From contig JBHIVA010000015.1 in NCBI GenBank assembly GCA_042138015.1, forward strand, positions 1-44,265: a stretch of DNA of 44,265 nucleotides, in the 5' to 3' direction. This DNA comes from TH1177 sp042138015. Its GTDB lineage: Archaea > Thermoproteota > Nitrososphaeria > Nitrososphaerales > Nitrososphaeraceae. The translations under genes and the position numbers were made by a program. Shown here one piece after another: positions 16,817-24,927 of this stretch. Every line of letters begins with the position of its first letter. Position 1 is the first letter of the stretch. The notes under the pieces are model-generated. The model did no database searches. It saw only the letters and a list, made by a program, of their open reading frames with translations, and was not told the origin of the DNA.

Positions 16817-18544
16817 ATGGTTTTGAAATTAACTAGAAAACAATATACAGATTTGTATGGACCATCAAAAGGCGACAAGATCCGACTTGGAGATACAGAA
16901 ATTATGATCGAAGTAGAAAAGGATCTGATTTCTCAAGGTGATGAATGTGTATTTGGTGGAGGAAAAACACTAAGGGACGGATTAGCACAAGCATCAGGAA
17001 TCACAAATTCAAATGGTGCGCTTGATTTTGTCATTACGAATGCAGTGGTTCTTGACCCGGTAATCGGTATCGTGAAAGGTGATATTGGAATAAAAGATGG
17101 TAAAATTGCAGGAATAGGAAAGGCTGGTAACCCATTAACAATGGATAACGTTAATACTAATATGATTGTCTCAGCATGTACTGAGGCTACAGCTGGAGAA
17201 CATACTATTTGTACGCCAGGGCATTGGGATAACCATGTCCACATGATCTCGCCACAGCAGTACGTTGATGCTATTAGCAACGGTATTACAACAATGGTAG
17301 GAGGTGGAACTGGTCCTGCTGATGGAACTAATGCTACGACTTGTACTCCAGGATCTTTTAATATCAGTAGAATGATGGAAGCTATAGAAGATATACCAAT
17401 CAACTGGGGATTTTTAGGTAAAGGAAATGATTCTCATCCTTCACTTGCTACGCAGATGGAACAGATAGAAGCAGGAGCTTGTGGTTTAAAAGACCATGAG
17501 GACTGGGGAACTACCGCAGCAGTATTAGATGCATCACTTCAAGCATGTGATAAGACAGATACACAACTTGCAATACATACAGATTCAATAAATGAATGTG
17601 GGTATGTGGAAGATACGATTAATGCGATAGATGGAAGAACACTTCATACATATCACACTGAAGGTGCAGGAGGAGGACATGCTCCAGATATTATGAAAAT
17701 TGCTGGAGAACAATTTGCTCTACCATCATCAACTAATCCTACCAGACCATATACTGTAAATACCGTAGATGAACATCTCGACATGCTAATGTTTTGTCAC
17801 CACCTAAACCCAGCGGTTGCTGAAGATGTAGCATTTGCGGAATCGAGAATTAGAGCAGAAACCATAGCAGCAGAAGATGTATTACACGATGAAGGCGTTA
17901 TTAGTATGTATTCTTCCGATAGTCAAGCTATGGGAAGAATAGGTGAAGTGGCTATCAGGGCTTGGCAAACTGCTGACAAAATGAAAAAGATGAGAGGACG
18001 ACTAGCAGAAGAAACGGGAGATAATGATAATGTAAGAGCAAAAAGGTATATAGCAAAAACTACAATAAATTGTGCTATTACACAAGGATGTACGGATCTT
18101 TTAGGATCTTTAGAAACAGGAAAATATGCTGATATTGTCATGTATCAAACGCCATTTTTTGGAGCAAAACCAAAAATGATAATAAAAGGAGGATTCATTG
18201 CATGGTCAATAATGGGAGACCCTAATGCGTCCATACCTACACCAGAACCTGTTTATTACAGACCAATGTTTGGAGCAATGGGTAAAGCAGTGAAGAATAC
18301 TTGTGTCACATTGTCATCCAAATCAGCCGTTAATTTAGGGGTACAAGACAAATTAGGACTAGAAAAGAAGCTCTATCCAGTACACAATTGCAGGAATATT
18401 AGTAAAAAAGACATGATATGGAACGATAAGACTCCAGAGATCACAATTGATGCCGAAACATATGAAGTAAAACTTGATGGAAAGATAGCCACTGTTGATC
18501 CAGCAAAAGAACTAGCATTAGCACAAAGATACTTTATGGCTTAA
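16817..18544 (+). CDS. ureC: Urease subunit alpha (catalytic)
   Basis: The 575-residue catalytic chain. Nickel ligands and active-site residues are all visible: H140 and H142 in N-H-V-H; K225 in G-L-K-D-H (the Lys that is carbamylated); H227; H254 in A-I-H-T-D-S; H280 in Y-H-T-E-G-A-G-G-G-H-A-P; C327-H328 (mobile flap) in M-F-C-H-H-L; and D368 in S-S-D-S-Q-A-M-G-R. It differs from most bacterial urease alpha chains just before the first ligands, with G-H-W-D-N-H instead of G-G-I-D-T-H. It hydrolyses urea to ammonia and carbamate in the cytoplasm. A clear SD (AAAGGAGTG) precedes the ATG. It is the last gene of the structural unit; a T-rich spacer follows. Confidence 0.98.
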   Translation: MVLKLTRKQYTDLYGPSKGDKIRLGDTEIMIEVEKDLISQGDECVFGGGKTLRDGLAQASGITNSNGALDFVITNAVVLDPVIGIVKGDIGIKDGKIAGIGKAGNPLTMDNVNTNMIVSACTEATAGEHTICTPGHWDNHVHMISPQQYVDAISNGITTMVGGGTGPADGTNATTCTPGSFNISRMMEAIEDIPINWGFLGKGNDSHPSLATQMEQIEAGACGLKDHEDWGTTAAVLDASLQACDKTDTQLAIHTDSINECGYVEDTINAIDGRTLHTYHTEGAGGGHAPDIMKIAGEQFALPSSTNPTRPYTVNTVDEHLDMLMFCHHLNPAVAEDVAFAESRIRAETIAAEDVLHDEGVISMYSSDSQAMGRIGEVAIRAWQTADKMKKMRGRLAEETGDNDNVRAKRYIAKTTINCAITQGCTDLLGSLETGKYADIVMYQTPFFGAKPKMIIKGGFIAWSIMGDPNASIPTPEPVYYRPMFGAMGKAVKNTCVTLSSKSAVNLGVQDKLGLEKKLYPVHNCRNISKKDMIWNDKTPEITIDAETYEVKLDGKIATVDPAKELALAQRYFMA

Positions 18545-18569
18545 CATTCTCATCAGCGATCCAAACCTA

Positions 18570-18589
18570 TTTTTTTAATATTCTTTTTT
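18570..18589 (+). terminator. T-tract terminator after ureC
   Basis: Two T-runs (seven T at 18570-18576 and six T at 18584-18589) lie 26-45 bases after the ureC stop with no hairpin. This is the usual archaeal termination signal. It suggests that at least part of the structural urease message stops before the accessory genes. Confidence 0.45.
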
Positions 18590-18593
18590 ATCG

Positions 18594-18602
18594 AGATATA
18601 TA
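18594..18602 (+). promoter_or_regulatory. TATA box of the chaperonin/urease-accessory unit
   Basis: GATATATAG is centred about 27 bases upstream of the ATG at 18625. That spacing predicts leaderless transcription starting at or next to the chaperonin start codon. With the T-tracts just before, the accessory unit probably has its own promoter. Confidence 0.5.
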
Positions 18603-18624
18603 GCCCATTAGTAAGATATTATTC

Positions 18625-20181
18625 ATGTCTAATCCAAATTATGGAGTTTGGAGACCTATAGCAGAAAACGTAGAGTTTAATGCACTAGAATCAAACTCAC
18701 TAGCTGTAATGGCCGTAGCAGAGACAGTTAGAACGACTTTAGGTCCAAAGGGTCTGGATAAACTCTTGATTGATCAGGCAATGAACAGGCACGTTTCCAA
18801 TGATGGCGTTACAATTTTGCTATCTTTAAGAGCTATACATCCAGTTGCAAGGATGATAGTTGAAATAGCAGAAAGACAAGAACAGTTGGTTGGAGATGGT
18901 ACTACTACAGCAGTAGTAATGGCTTCAGAGATGATAAAAGAAGGAAAAAGATTGATAAAAGAATTAGGGGTTCATCCAACAAAAGTTGTTGAAGGTATAG
19001 AAAATGGGGTTAAGCAGGCATGCAAACTATTAGAAAAAGAAGCAAAAAAAATAAGTCTGAAAGATAAAGAGCTGGAACAAGTAATAAAAACCTCACTTAA
19101 TTCTAAACTTGATGGTTCAAAATTAGCTTCCCTGGTTATAAAATCCATTCGAACAGTAGGAGAAAATTCTATCTATAATGATTCATTTGATTTTGATAAG
19201 TCAATAAAAGTGATTAGGAAAACAAATATCTCTGATATGGTATTTAATGGAGTTGTATTGGAACGAAGGAGATTAGATACTGAGATGCCATTAAAAGTTA
19301 CAAAACCAAAAATAATGATAGTAAAACTGGATCTAAAACCAGTAAAAGAAACATGGTTGAAAGAAAATAATCGCTATGAAGAAATATTGACCATGGAAAA
19401 TGATAGGCTTTCCAAGTCAAAAAAGATAGTTGACGAAATTGTGTCTACAGGAGCTAATACACTTTTGATAGCATCACCTGAAATTGATGAAGTTATAGAA
19501 AATTTGTTAGTGTCCAAAAAAATATTTGGAATGCGAATTTCTTCAGATGAAATTGAATTTTTATCCCGCTATTTAGGAACAAGACCAGTTAGAATGATAG
19601 ACGATCTTAAAGGAGAACAAATTGTTGGAACAGCTGATTCTATTTATGAAAATGAGGATGAAGGATTAATATACATCGAAAATGGTTCTGGAAAACAAAT
19701 AGTTTCTATAATTGTAACGGGAAGTACAAAAGAAACCTCTTTGGAAAGATGGAGATCAGCAATAGATGGGGTCAATGCAGCTGAAGCAGCTCTTAATAAA
19801 GGCATAGTAGCAGGAGGTGGATCGGCAGAGTTGCATGTTATTGAGAAGTTAAAAAATTTAAGATTAAGGGGATTAGAGCAAGTTGGAGTTGAAGTTGTAG
19901 CTTCGGCTCTTGAAAGTATTATGAGGCAAATACTTACAAACGCTGGTTTTAATGGTTTGGAAAAAGTCATGGCTGCTAAAGCATCTGCGCAAAATATAGG
20001 TGTAGATATTGATACAGGAGATTTGGTAGATATGTGTGAAAAAGGAGTAATTGATCCGTTGTTAGTAAAAACTTTGGCGCTAGAAGCGGCAGGAGAAATC
20101 TCAAAATCTGTTCTTCGAATAGATAGAAATCTCGCTGCTGAAGACCTTAATCCACAGGCTATTTCTGAGACAAAGAGGTAA
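18625..20181 (+). CDS. Group II chaperonin (thermosome-like) in the urease cluster
   Basis: A 518-residue CCT/thermosome homologue, full length across equatorial, intermediate and apical domains. ATP-site motifs are intact: T-L-G-P-K-G-L-D-K-L-L (38-48), N-D-G-V-T-I-L (59-65), G-D-G-T-T-T (90-95) and, late, V-A-G-G-G-S-A-E. C-terminal K-T-L-A-L-E-A-A-G-E and L-R-I-D also match. The apical protrusion region (S-K-K-I-V-D-E-I-V-S-T-G-A-N) is present. It lacks the Gly/Met-rich C-terminal tail of housekeeping thermosomes and ends in S-E-T-K-R, so it looks like a specialised paralogue. It has its own predicted leaderless promoter and is followed after 9 bases by an unknown gene and then ureE-ureF-ureG-ureD. 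A dedicated role in urease folding or nickel insertion is inferred from position only. Confidence 0.9.
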   Translation: MSNPNYGVWRPIAENVEFNALESNSLAVMAVAETVRTTLGPKGLDKLLIDQAMNRHVSNDGVTILLSLRAIHPVARMIVEIAERQEQLVGDGTTTAVVMASEMIKEGKRLIKELGVHPTKVVEGIENGVKQACKLLEKEAKKISLKDKELEQVIKTSLNSKLDGSKLASLVIKSIRTVGENSIYNDSFDFDKSIKVIRKTNISDMVFNGVVLERRRLDTEMPLKVTKPKIMIVKLDLKPVKETWLKENNRYEEILTMENDRLSKSKKIVDEIVSTGANTLLIASPEIDEVIENLLVSKKIFGMRISSDEIEFLSRYLGTRPVRMIDDLKGEQIVGTADSIYENEDEGLIYIENGSGKQIVSIIVTGSTKETSLERWRSAIDGVNAAEAALNKGIVAGGGSAELHVIEKLKNLRLRGLEQVGVEVVASALESIMRQILTNAGFNGLEKVMAAKASAQNIGVDIDTGDLVDMCEKGVIDPLLVKTLALEAAGEISKSVLRIDRNLAAEDLNPQAISETKR

Positions 20182-20190
20182 GAAAAGAAA

Positions 20191-20601
20191 ATGCAAATTC
20201 GTCATTGTGTAGAAGAAGATAACGTGGAGGAAAATATGATCGTGAAAGATCCAACAAAAATTAGACATGTTGTTATATTCGGAGGAAAGATACAGTCAAT
20301 GTCTGGATTTATTGATCCAATTTCCCATCTTAATACTAACTACCATTTACATAAAGTAACAAAATGTGTGATTGCAAAAAAATTCCAAATAGGTTCAGAA
20401 ATTTTATTTAATACAAATGGATTCAAATTTGCCTCAGTAATTTCATCTCATTTTGAGAATTATGGCTATCCGGACTATACGAAAAATCTATCTGATATGA
20501 TTGAAAAGGTCAATAATATTATACATTCAAAATCTGATAATAAAGGTTCATTGGAAAAAAATACATTGGAGAAGGTTAATAATAAAAATGCTAGTTATTA
20601 A
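20191..20601 (+). CDS. Hypothetical urease-cluster protein
   Basis: A 136-residue protein I cannot assign. Visible: a His/Cys-containing N-terminus (I-R-H-C-V-E-E-D), a compact alpha/beta-looking middle with H-L-N-T-N-Y-H-L-H-K and K-C-V-I-A-K-K-F-Q-I-G-S-E-I-L-F, and a polar, low-complexity Asn/Lys tail. It begins 9 bases after the chaperonin stop, with GAGGTAAG as ribosome site, and overlaps the start of ureE by 14 bases, so it is translationally coupled into the urease accessory unit. Several His residues would suit a metal-handling or chaperonin-adaptor role, but that is speculation. Confidence 0.65.
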   Translation: MQIRHCVEEDNVEENMIVKDPTKIRHVVIFGGKIQSMSGFIDPISHLNTNYHLHKVTKCVIAKKFQIGSEILFNTNGFKFASVISSHFENYGYPDYTKNLSDMIEKVNNIIHSKSDNKGSLEKNTLEKVNNKNASY

Positions 20602-21106
20602 CGATGTAATTGGGAATATTAAAAATGATCATCAATTACGAAAAAAATTTGGTATGATGAGTAGCATAGGTAATTGTGAAAAAGTGACTATTAATAGATT
20701 AGAGACACAAAAACTTAGGATGCGGAAGAATACAGACAAAGGATCGGACGTTGCTTTTATTTTTGAACATAATCCTCAACTCCGACATGGTGATGTGGTA
20801 TATGCAGATGAAAGAAAAATGATCTTATTAGAATTAGAACCAGAATATGTAGGAATAATTACATTAAAAAATCATAATAACAACGATGATATATTTCAAT
20901 TGGCTATAAAAATTGGTCATACGTTAGGAAATTTACATAGACCCATTCAAGTAACAAAAAATCAAGTATTATTTCCTTTAAGTGCTGAAACAGAACTAGA
21001 AATGTTGAGAAAGCTATTGATACCATTCATTAAATCTATAGATATTAAGACTGATCATATGATCTTTGAGCCTGAAGAAGGAGGACAACATAATCATGAC
21101 CATTAA
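20588..21106 (+). CDS. ureE: Urease accessory protein UreE (nickel metallochaperone)
   Basis: Starting at the ATG at 20588 gives 172 residues beginning M-L-V-I-N-D-V-I-G-N-I, the normal UreE N-terminus. A longer frame from 20501 adds 29 basic, non-homologous residues and is unlikely. GGAGAAGG lies 12 bases upstream of the chosen ATG. The UreE signature I-G-H-T-L-G-N-L-H-R-P-I holds the conserved metal-site His. The C-terminus ends G-G-Q-H-N-H-D-H, a short His tail for nickel. UreE hands nickel to the UreG/UreF/UreD complex. Its end overlaps ureF by 11 bases. Confidence 0.92.
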   Translation: MLVINDVIGNIKNDHQLRKKFGMMSSIGNCEKVTINRLETQKLRMRKNTDKGSDVAFIFEHNPQLRHGDVVYADERKMILLELEPEYVGIITLKNHNNNDDIFQLAIKIGHTLGNLHRPIQVTKNQVLFPLSAETELEMLRKLLIPFIKSIDIKTDHMIFEPEEGGQHNHDH

Positions 21107-21854
21107 AAATCTGGAATTAAACTTAGATGATATAAGTATGATGCAGTTAGGGGATTCTTTTTTTCCTACTGGAATGTATACAACATCAAGTGGCCTAGAA
21201 GCAATGTTTTATAATAGGGAAAGAAAGAGTAAACAAGATATTTACGAATTTATATCAGTTTGCTTAAAATATCAGTTAGGTCCAGCGGATTGTGTCGCTC
21301 TTTCGAATGCATTTGAAGCAGCCCAAATTTCAGAACTAAAAGCAATACAGGAGATAGATGATCTCTTGTTTTGTATGAAATTAGTGAAAGAGATTAGAGA
21401 TGCTTCAACCCGATCGGGAACCCAGTTAATGAACTGTGTGTTAAGTTTCATCAATGACAATCCTAATAGTAACAATAGTACTACTCAAGATGATATTTCT
21501 AATCCTAACACCATACTTTCATCCTATTATAAATCTGTTAAGAACAAAAACGCCCATGGCGTTTACCCCGTAGCTTTAGCTGTAGTATCAAACGCATTAA
21601 AAATCTCTAAGGATCGTGCCTGTTTACTTCTTTTGTATGGCTTTACGGTAAGTATAGTAGGTGCAGCATTACGATTGGGAATGTTTCCTCATTTTGAGGG
21701 ACAACAAATCATCCATTCATTACGACCTATAATGCTTGAAGTCATAAATGAAAATATAGGAAGAACTTTATCTAAAATGTGGCAATTCTCACCAGGCATT
21801 GATATCTTGCAAATTTCTCATGAAAGAATGGATTCAAAAATGTTTATTACGTAA
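21096..21854 (+). CDS. ureF: Urease accessory protein UreF
   Basis: The ATG at 21096 gives 252 residues; AAGGAGGA at 21078-21085 is ideally placed, so the in-frame TTG at 21066 is rejected. The family's opening is present: M-M-Q-L-G-D-S-F-F-P-T-G-M-Y-T-T-S-S-G-L-E. The rest is all-helical with R-D-A-S-T-R-S-G-T-Q and H-G-V-Y-P-V-A-L-A. UreF bridges UreD and the GTPase UreG and gates nickel delivery to the urease apoprotein. A low-complexity Asn/Ser insert lies around residues 125-145 (N-P-N-S-N-N-S-T-T-Q), outside the conserved helices. The gene overlaps ureE by 11 bases. Confidence 0.93.
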   Translation: MTIKNLELNLDDISMMQLGDSFFPTGMYTTSSGLEAMFYNRERKSKQDIYEFISVCLKYQLGPADCVALSNAFEAAQISELKAIQEIDDLLFCMKLVKEIRDASTRSGTQLMNCVLSFINDNPNSNNSTTQDDISNPNTILSSYYKSVKNKNAHGVYPVALAVVSNALKISKDRACLLLLYGFTVSIVGAALRLGMFPHFEGQQIIHSLRPIMLEVINENIGRTLSKMWQFSPGIDILQISHERMDSKMFIT

Positions 21855-21874
21855 AAAAATAATTATTACTTGTT

Positions 21875-22531
21875 ATGATTCAAAAAAGAATTCCACGAAT
21901 TGGTATTGGCGGACCTGTAGGTTCCGGAAAAACAATGTTAATCGAACAATTTGTTCCGTTATTAAGTCAAAAAGGGTATAAAACAGCTATTATATCTAAT
22001 GACGTAGTTTCAAAAGAGGATGCTGACAGGATGCGAAAAAATCTAGCTTCTCAACAAGGATTACTTCCAGAAAGTCTAGTAATTGGTCTTGCTACTGGTG
22101 GTTGTCCTCATACTGCAGTTAGAGAAGATCCTTCTATGAATATTTCTGTAGTTGAGGAAATAGAATCATTACATAATAAAGATTTAGATTTAATAATTAT
22201 TGAAAGTGGAGGAGATAATATAACAACAACTTTTAGCCCAGCATTAGCTGACTATTATATTTATATAATAGACGTGTCAGGAGGTGATAAATATCCTAGA
22301 AAACGTGGTCTAGGGATCGAAAGTTGTGATCTTTTAGTTATTAACAAGATAGATATTGCTCCTCTTGTAGGTGCAGATCTGAAAGTAATGGAAAATGATG
22401 CACGGGTGGTAAGGAAAAATAAACCATTCATATTTGTTAATTGTAAAACTGGTCAGGGAGTAAAGGAGGTTGCAGAACATATTATAAAAGATGTTTTATT
22501 TGAGGAACCTCCAAAAACTATTCTGACTTAA
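21875..22531 (+). CDS. ureG: Urease accessory GTPase UreG
   Basis: A 218-residue SIMIBI-class GTPase. The P-loop is G-P-V-G-S-G-K-T (residues 14-21). The metal-binding C-P-H is in G-G-C-P-H-T-A-V-R-E-D. Further motifs are E-S-G-G-D-N, the V-S-G-G-D-K block and the guanine-specificity motif N-K-I-D. All are complete, and length is normal. GTP hydrolysis by UreG drives nickel insertion into urease together with UreE, UreF and UreD. It follows ureF by 20 bases; no clear SD is seen. Confidence 0.97.
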   Translation: MIQKRIPRIGIGGPVGSGKTMLIEQFVPLLSQKGYKTAIISNDVVSKEDADRMRKNLASQQGLLPESLVIGLATGGCPHTAVREDPSMNISVVEEIESLHNKDLDLIIIESGGDNITTTFSPALADYYIYIIDVSGGDKYPRKRGLGIESCDLLVINKIDIAPLVGADLKVMENDARVVRKNKPFIFVNCKTGQGVKEVAEHIIKDVLFEEPPKTILT

Positions 22532-22556
22532 CAGATCTAAAAATGAGATTAGGAAA

Positions 22557-23495
22557 ATGATGCAACGGTCAGATCTGGATTACTTTATACCTAAATTTAT
22601 CCCAGAAGAGATTCTATTTTATGATTCGACATTGAGTCAATTAGGAGTTGGGAAAGCAGGAAAGTTAGGATCCTTGATTTTATTACTCGAAAAAGATGAA
22701 AAACGTGATAGAACCATATTAAAAGAAAAATATTCAAAGGTTCCTCTCTTTGTCCACCGGGCCTTATATATTGAAGAGAATTTACCATCTATGGCCTATA
22801 TTTATATAATGTCTCCCTCAGGAGGGATTCTTCAAGGCGATCGGTATAGGATAGATATAAAGCTTGGTAATAAAGCACTAGCTCATGTTACTACTCAAGG
22901 AGCTACTAGACTGTACAAAATGGATAAGAACTTTGCAACACAAGTTGTAAATATTACATTAGATAAGGATAGTTATTGTGAATTTGTTCCTGACCAAATC
23001 ATACCATATAGAGATTCAAGATTTTATCAATCCGTAAATCTAAGTGTTCACGATGATGCTACCATGGTTTATTCTGAAACTATAGTTCCAGGTCGGATGG
23101 CTATGAACGAAAATTTTCGATATGATATTTGTTATCTAAAAATGGTTGGAAAGAATCAGGATGGAAAGCTAAGATTCATTGATACTGCATTACTACAGCC
23201 AAAGAAAAATACATTAACACAATTTGGAATACTTGATCAATTTGCAATGCTATCAAATACTTATATCTTGACTCCAACTAAATATGTAGGAAAATTAAAT
23301 GAAAGGATCAATACAACTATTTCGTCATTTCCAAACATAAGTGGCGGATGTTCAATATTACCTAGTGATTCAGGTGTTGGAATACGAATTTTAGGATATA
23401 CATTTGATACTATTAAAAAGGTAATATTTGCTATATTGGATATATGTAGACAAGAAATATTACATTCAAAATTTTCAGGAATTCGCAAAAACTAA
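22557..23495 (+). CDS. ureD: Urease accessory protein UreD/UreH
   Basis: A 312-residue protein of the UreD family. Recognisable are the opening G-K-A-G-K-L-G-S-L-I, then the block S-P-S-G-G-I-L-Q-G-D-R, T-T-Q-G-A-T-R-L-Y-K-M, and C-E-F-V-P-D-Q-I-I-P-Y-R-D-S-R. The late segment G-G-C-S-I-L-P-S-D-S-G-V-G-I-R-I-L-G also fits. UreD binds the urease apoprotein and forms the nickel tunnel with UreF. It is the last gene of the accessory unit, 25 bases after ureG, and ends in a hairpin/T-run. Confidence 0.95.
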   Translation: MMQRSDLDYFIPKFIPEEILFYDSTLSQLGVGKAGKLGSLILLLEKDEKRDRTILKEKYSKVPLFVHRALYIEENLPSMAYIYIMSPSGGILQGDRYRIDIKLGNKALAHVTTQGATRLYKMDKNFATQVVNITLDKDSYCEFVPDQIIPYRDSRFYQSVNLSVHDDATMVYSETIVPGRMAMNENFRYDICYLKMVGKNQDGKLRFIDTALLQPKKNTLTQFGILDQFAMLSNTYILTPTKYVGKLNERINTTISSFPNISGGCSILPSDSGVGIRILGYTFDTIKKVIFAILDICRQEILHSKFSGIRKN

Positions 23496-23530
23496 TTTTT
23501 ATATTTTATTTTTTAGATTAGTTCTTTTTT
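23490..23530 (+). terminator. Terminator after ureD
   Basis: AACTAAT (23490-23496) pairs with ATTAGTT (23517-23523) across a T-rich 20-base loop and is followed by a run of six T. The left arm overlaps the ureD stop codon. It marks the end of the urease accessory unit. Confidence 0.5.
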
Positions 23531-23566
23531 ATTATTGTCTTTAAGCTAATTGTTTGATAATTACTA

Positions 23567-23719
23567 TTATTTTCTAGATATGGTCCAAAATTCAATTACC
23601 TTAACTTTATGTTTTTTGACATCTCTATGAATATCTGTATCCATTAAATTATCAAAGACTTTATCACAGTCTTCACACCATGAAGTACATTTTTTTCGAT
23701 TTTTATCTAAAGCATTCAA
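23567..23719 (-). CDS. C2H2 zinc-finger microprotein (50 residues)
   Basis: A small frame opening with TTG at 23719 and closing with TAA at 23567. It encodes a basic N-terminus followed by a textbook classical finger: C-E-D-C, 12 residues, H, 5 residues, H (Cys-x2-Cys-x12-His-x5-His), then a short beta-like tail ending S-R-K. No ATG is available, and an upstream in-frame stop limits the N-terminus. Perfect spacing of all four ligands argues that the frame is real. Single-finger proteins of this size in archaea are thought to bind nucleic acid or partners. It shares this organisation with a second microprotein at 35631-35759. Confidence 0.6.
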   Translation of the reverse strand: MNALDKNRKKCTSWCEDCDKVFDNLMDTDIHRDVKKHKVKVIEFWTISRK

Positions 23720-23908
23720 ATTAATGAGATTTAAACGTCATAATTATTAAATGATATGTAAATTATCTTATTTTTTAAAAACTTTAGACTATGGCTAGAT
23801 CCAATCTATTTTTTAGTTGTATCTTTTGATAATGTTATATAACAATAAAGATATAGAATTTACTGATGAAAACTAACATGTTGTTTAATATTTTCTTCAC
23901 AACTATGG

Positions 23909-24418
23909 ATGGGTGATAAAGTTTTGGATGAATCAAAAATGAGATTTCAAAAAAGTCCTGATGATTCAAAAGCAGAAACAACTATCGTTATGTTGCCATC
24001 AGATGCTAATCCCAAAGGAAATGTATTCGGAGGGATAATCCTAAAACATGTCGATTTAATTGCAGGTGTGGTAGCTAAAAGACACGCAAATCAATCCAAT
24101 GTTGTTACAGCAAGCATCGACAGAATGACGTTTATAAAACCAATATTTATAGGAAACGCTCTGATTCTGTCGGCACGAATAAACTATGTTAAGAGATCAT
24201 CTGTTGAGATCGAGGTAAATATCCATTCAGAAGATCTCGATTATAATACTAGGGTACATGCCGGTAGGGCATTTGTAACTATGGTGGCAATAGATAAATA
24301 CGGTAAACCAATGGAAGTTCCTCAACTTATTCTCAGAACTGAAGAAGATAAAATTCGATTCAAACAAGGCGAAGAACGAATGAAATCTCGATTAAAAGAG
24401 GCGGGTAAAATAACTTAA
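23909..24418 (+). CDS. Acyl-CoA thioesterase (hotdog fold)
   Basis: A 169-residue single-hotdog thioesterase of the YciA/BACH (ACOT) type. The motif N-P-K-G-N-V-F-G-G-I-I-L-K-H-V-D (about residues 33-48) carries the catalytic Asn/Asp region. S-I-D-R-M-T-F-I-K-P-I and V-E-I-E-V-N complete the hotdog sheet. It hydrolyses acyl-CoA to free acid and CoA in the cytoplasm. It is a single gene between two long AT-rich spacers. The ATG at 23909 is chosen because the ATG four bases earlier closes at once. Chain-length preference cannot be read from the sequence. Confidence 0.85.
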   Translation: MGDKVLDESKMRFQKSPDDSKAETTIVMLPSDANPKGNVFGGIILKHVDLIAGVVAKRHANQSNVVTASIDRMTFIKPIFIGNALILSARINYVKRSSVEIEVNIHSEDLDYNTRVHAGRAFVTMVAIDKYGKPMEVPQLILRTEEDKIRFKQGEERMKSRLKEAGKIT

Positions 24419-24927
24419 TATTCTTTATGTATATCGAAAAACATAATTTTTTTTCTTAACCATAAGAATTAAGTGACTTATTTGCTAAGTAATATTCTTT
24501 CCAATTATTCAATTTTTCAGAATTTAAAATTAAAATTTAAAATCAGATATATACACACTTTACTAAATTTTTCGCTCTTTTTTTTAAATAAACTATATCT
24601 CATCAACAAATTAAGTTATAAAACATGTTATTAATATATATAATTTTATACTATAAAAATAGAAACAATTAAAAGAATAAAATTTCTAATTTTAGTATAT
24701 AGTAAAACTATAATTTATTAATATAATAGCGATAATGTATTTAATTTTACTTTATGAAATAAATTATATAAAACATATTATAACATCACTAGAATAAATA
24801 ACAACCTGTCATCGATTTAATTATTAGGTTAAAGTACTCAGTATTATAATTGAAATATGGTCGTAGAATATTCTAATCTAGAAATAATTAATAATCTTAA
24901 TATAACATAATTCCAACATTAAAAAAA
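24419..24927. other. AT-rich spacer without a gene
   Basis: This 509-base stretch is very AT-rich, with stops in all frames and no conserved motif, tRNA or repeat that I could see. Near its end, TAATATAACA (24897-24906) is centred about 27 bases before the arginine decarboxylase ATG and is a good TATA box for a leaderless message. Confidence 0.45.

Noticed and set aside
16933..17403. A 156-codon minus-strand frame inside ureC
   Set aside because: It is antisense to highly conserved urease alpha sequence, with no start signal or known domain.
20501..20587. N-terminal extension of ureE
   Set aside because: The 29 extra residues are basic and unlike UreE, and they overlap the upstream gene; the ATG at 20588 has a good ribosome site and gives a normal UreE start.
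21066..21095. TTG start ten codons upstream for ureF
   Set aside because: The AAGGAGGA at 21078-21085 is correctly placed for the ATG at 21096 and lies inside the extension.
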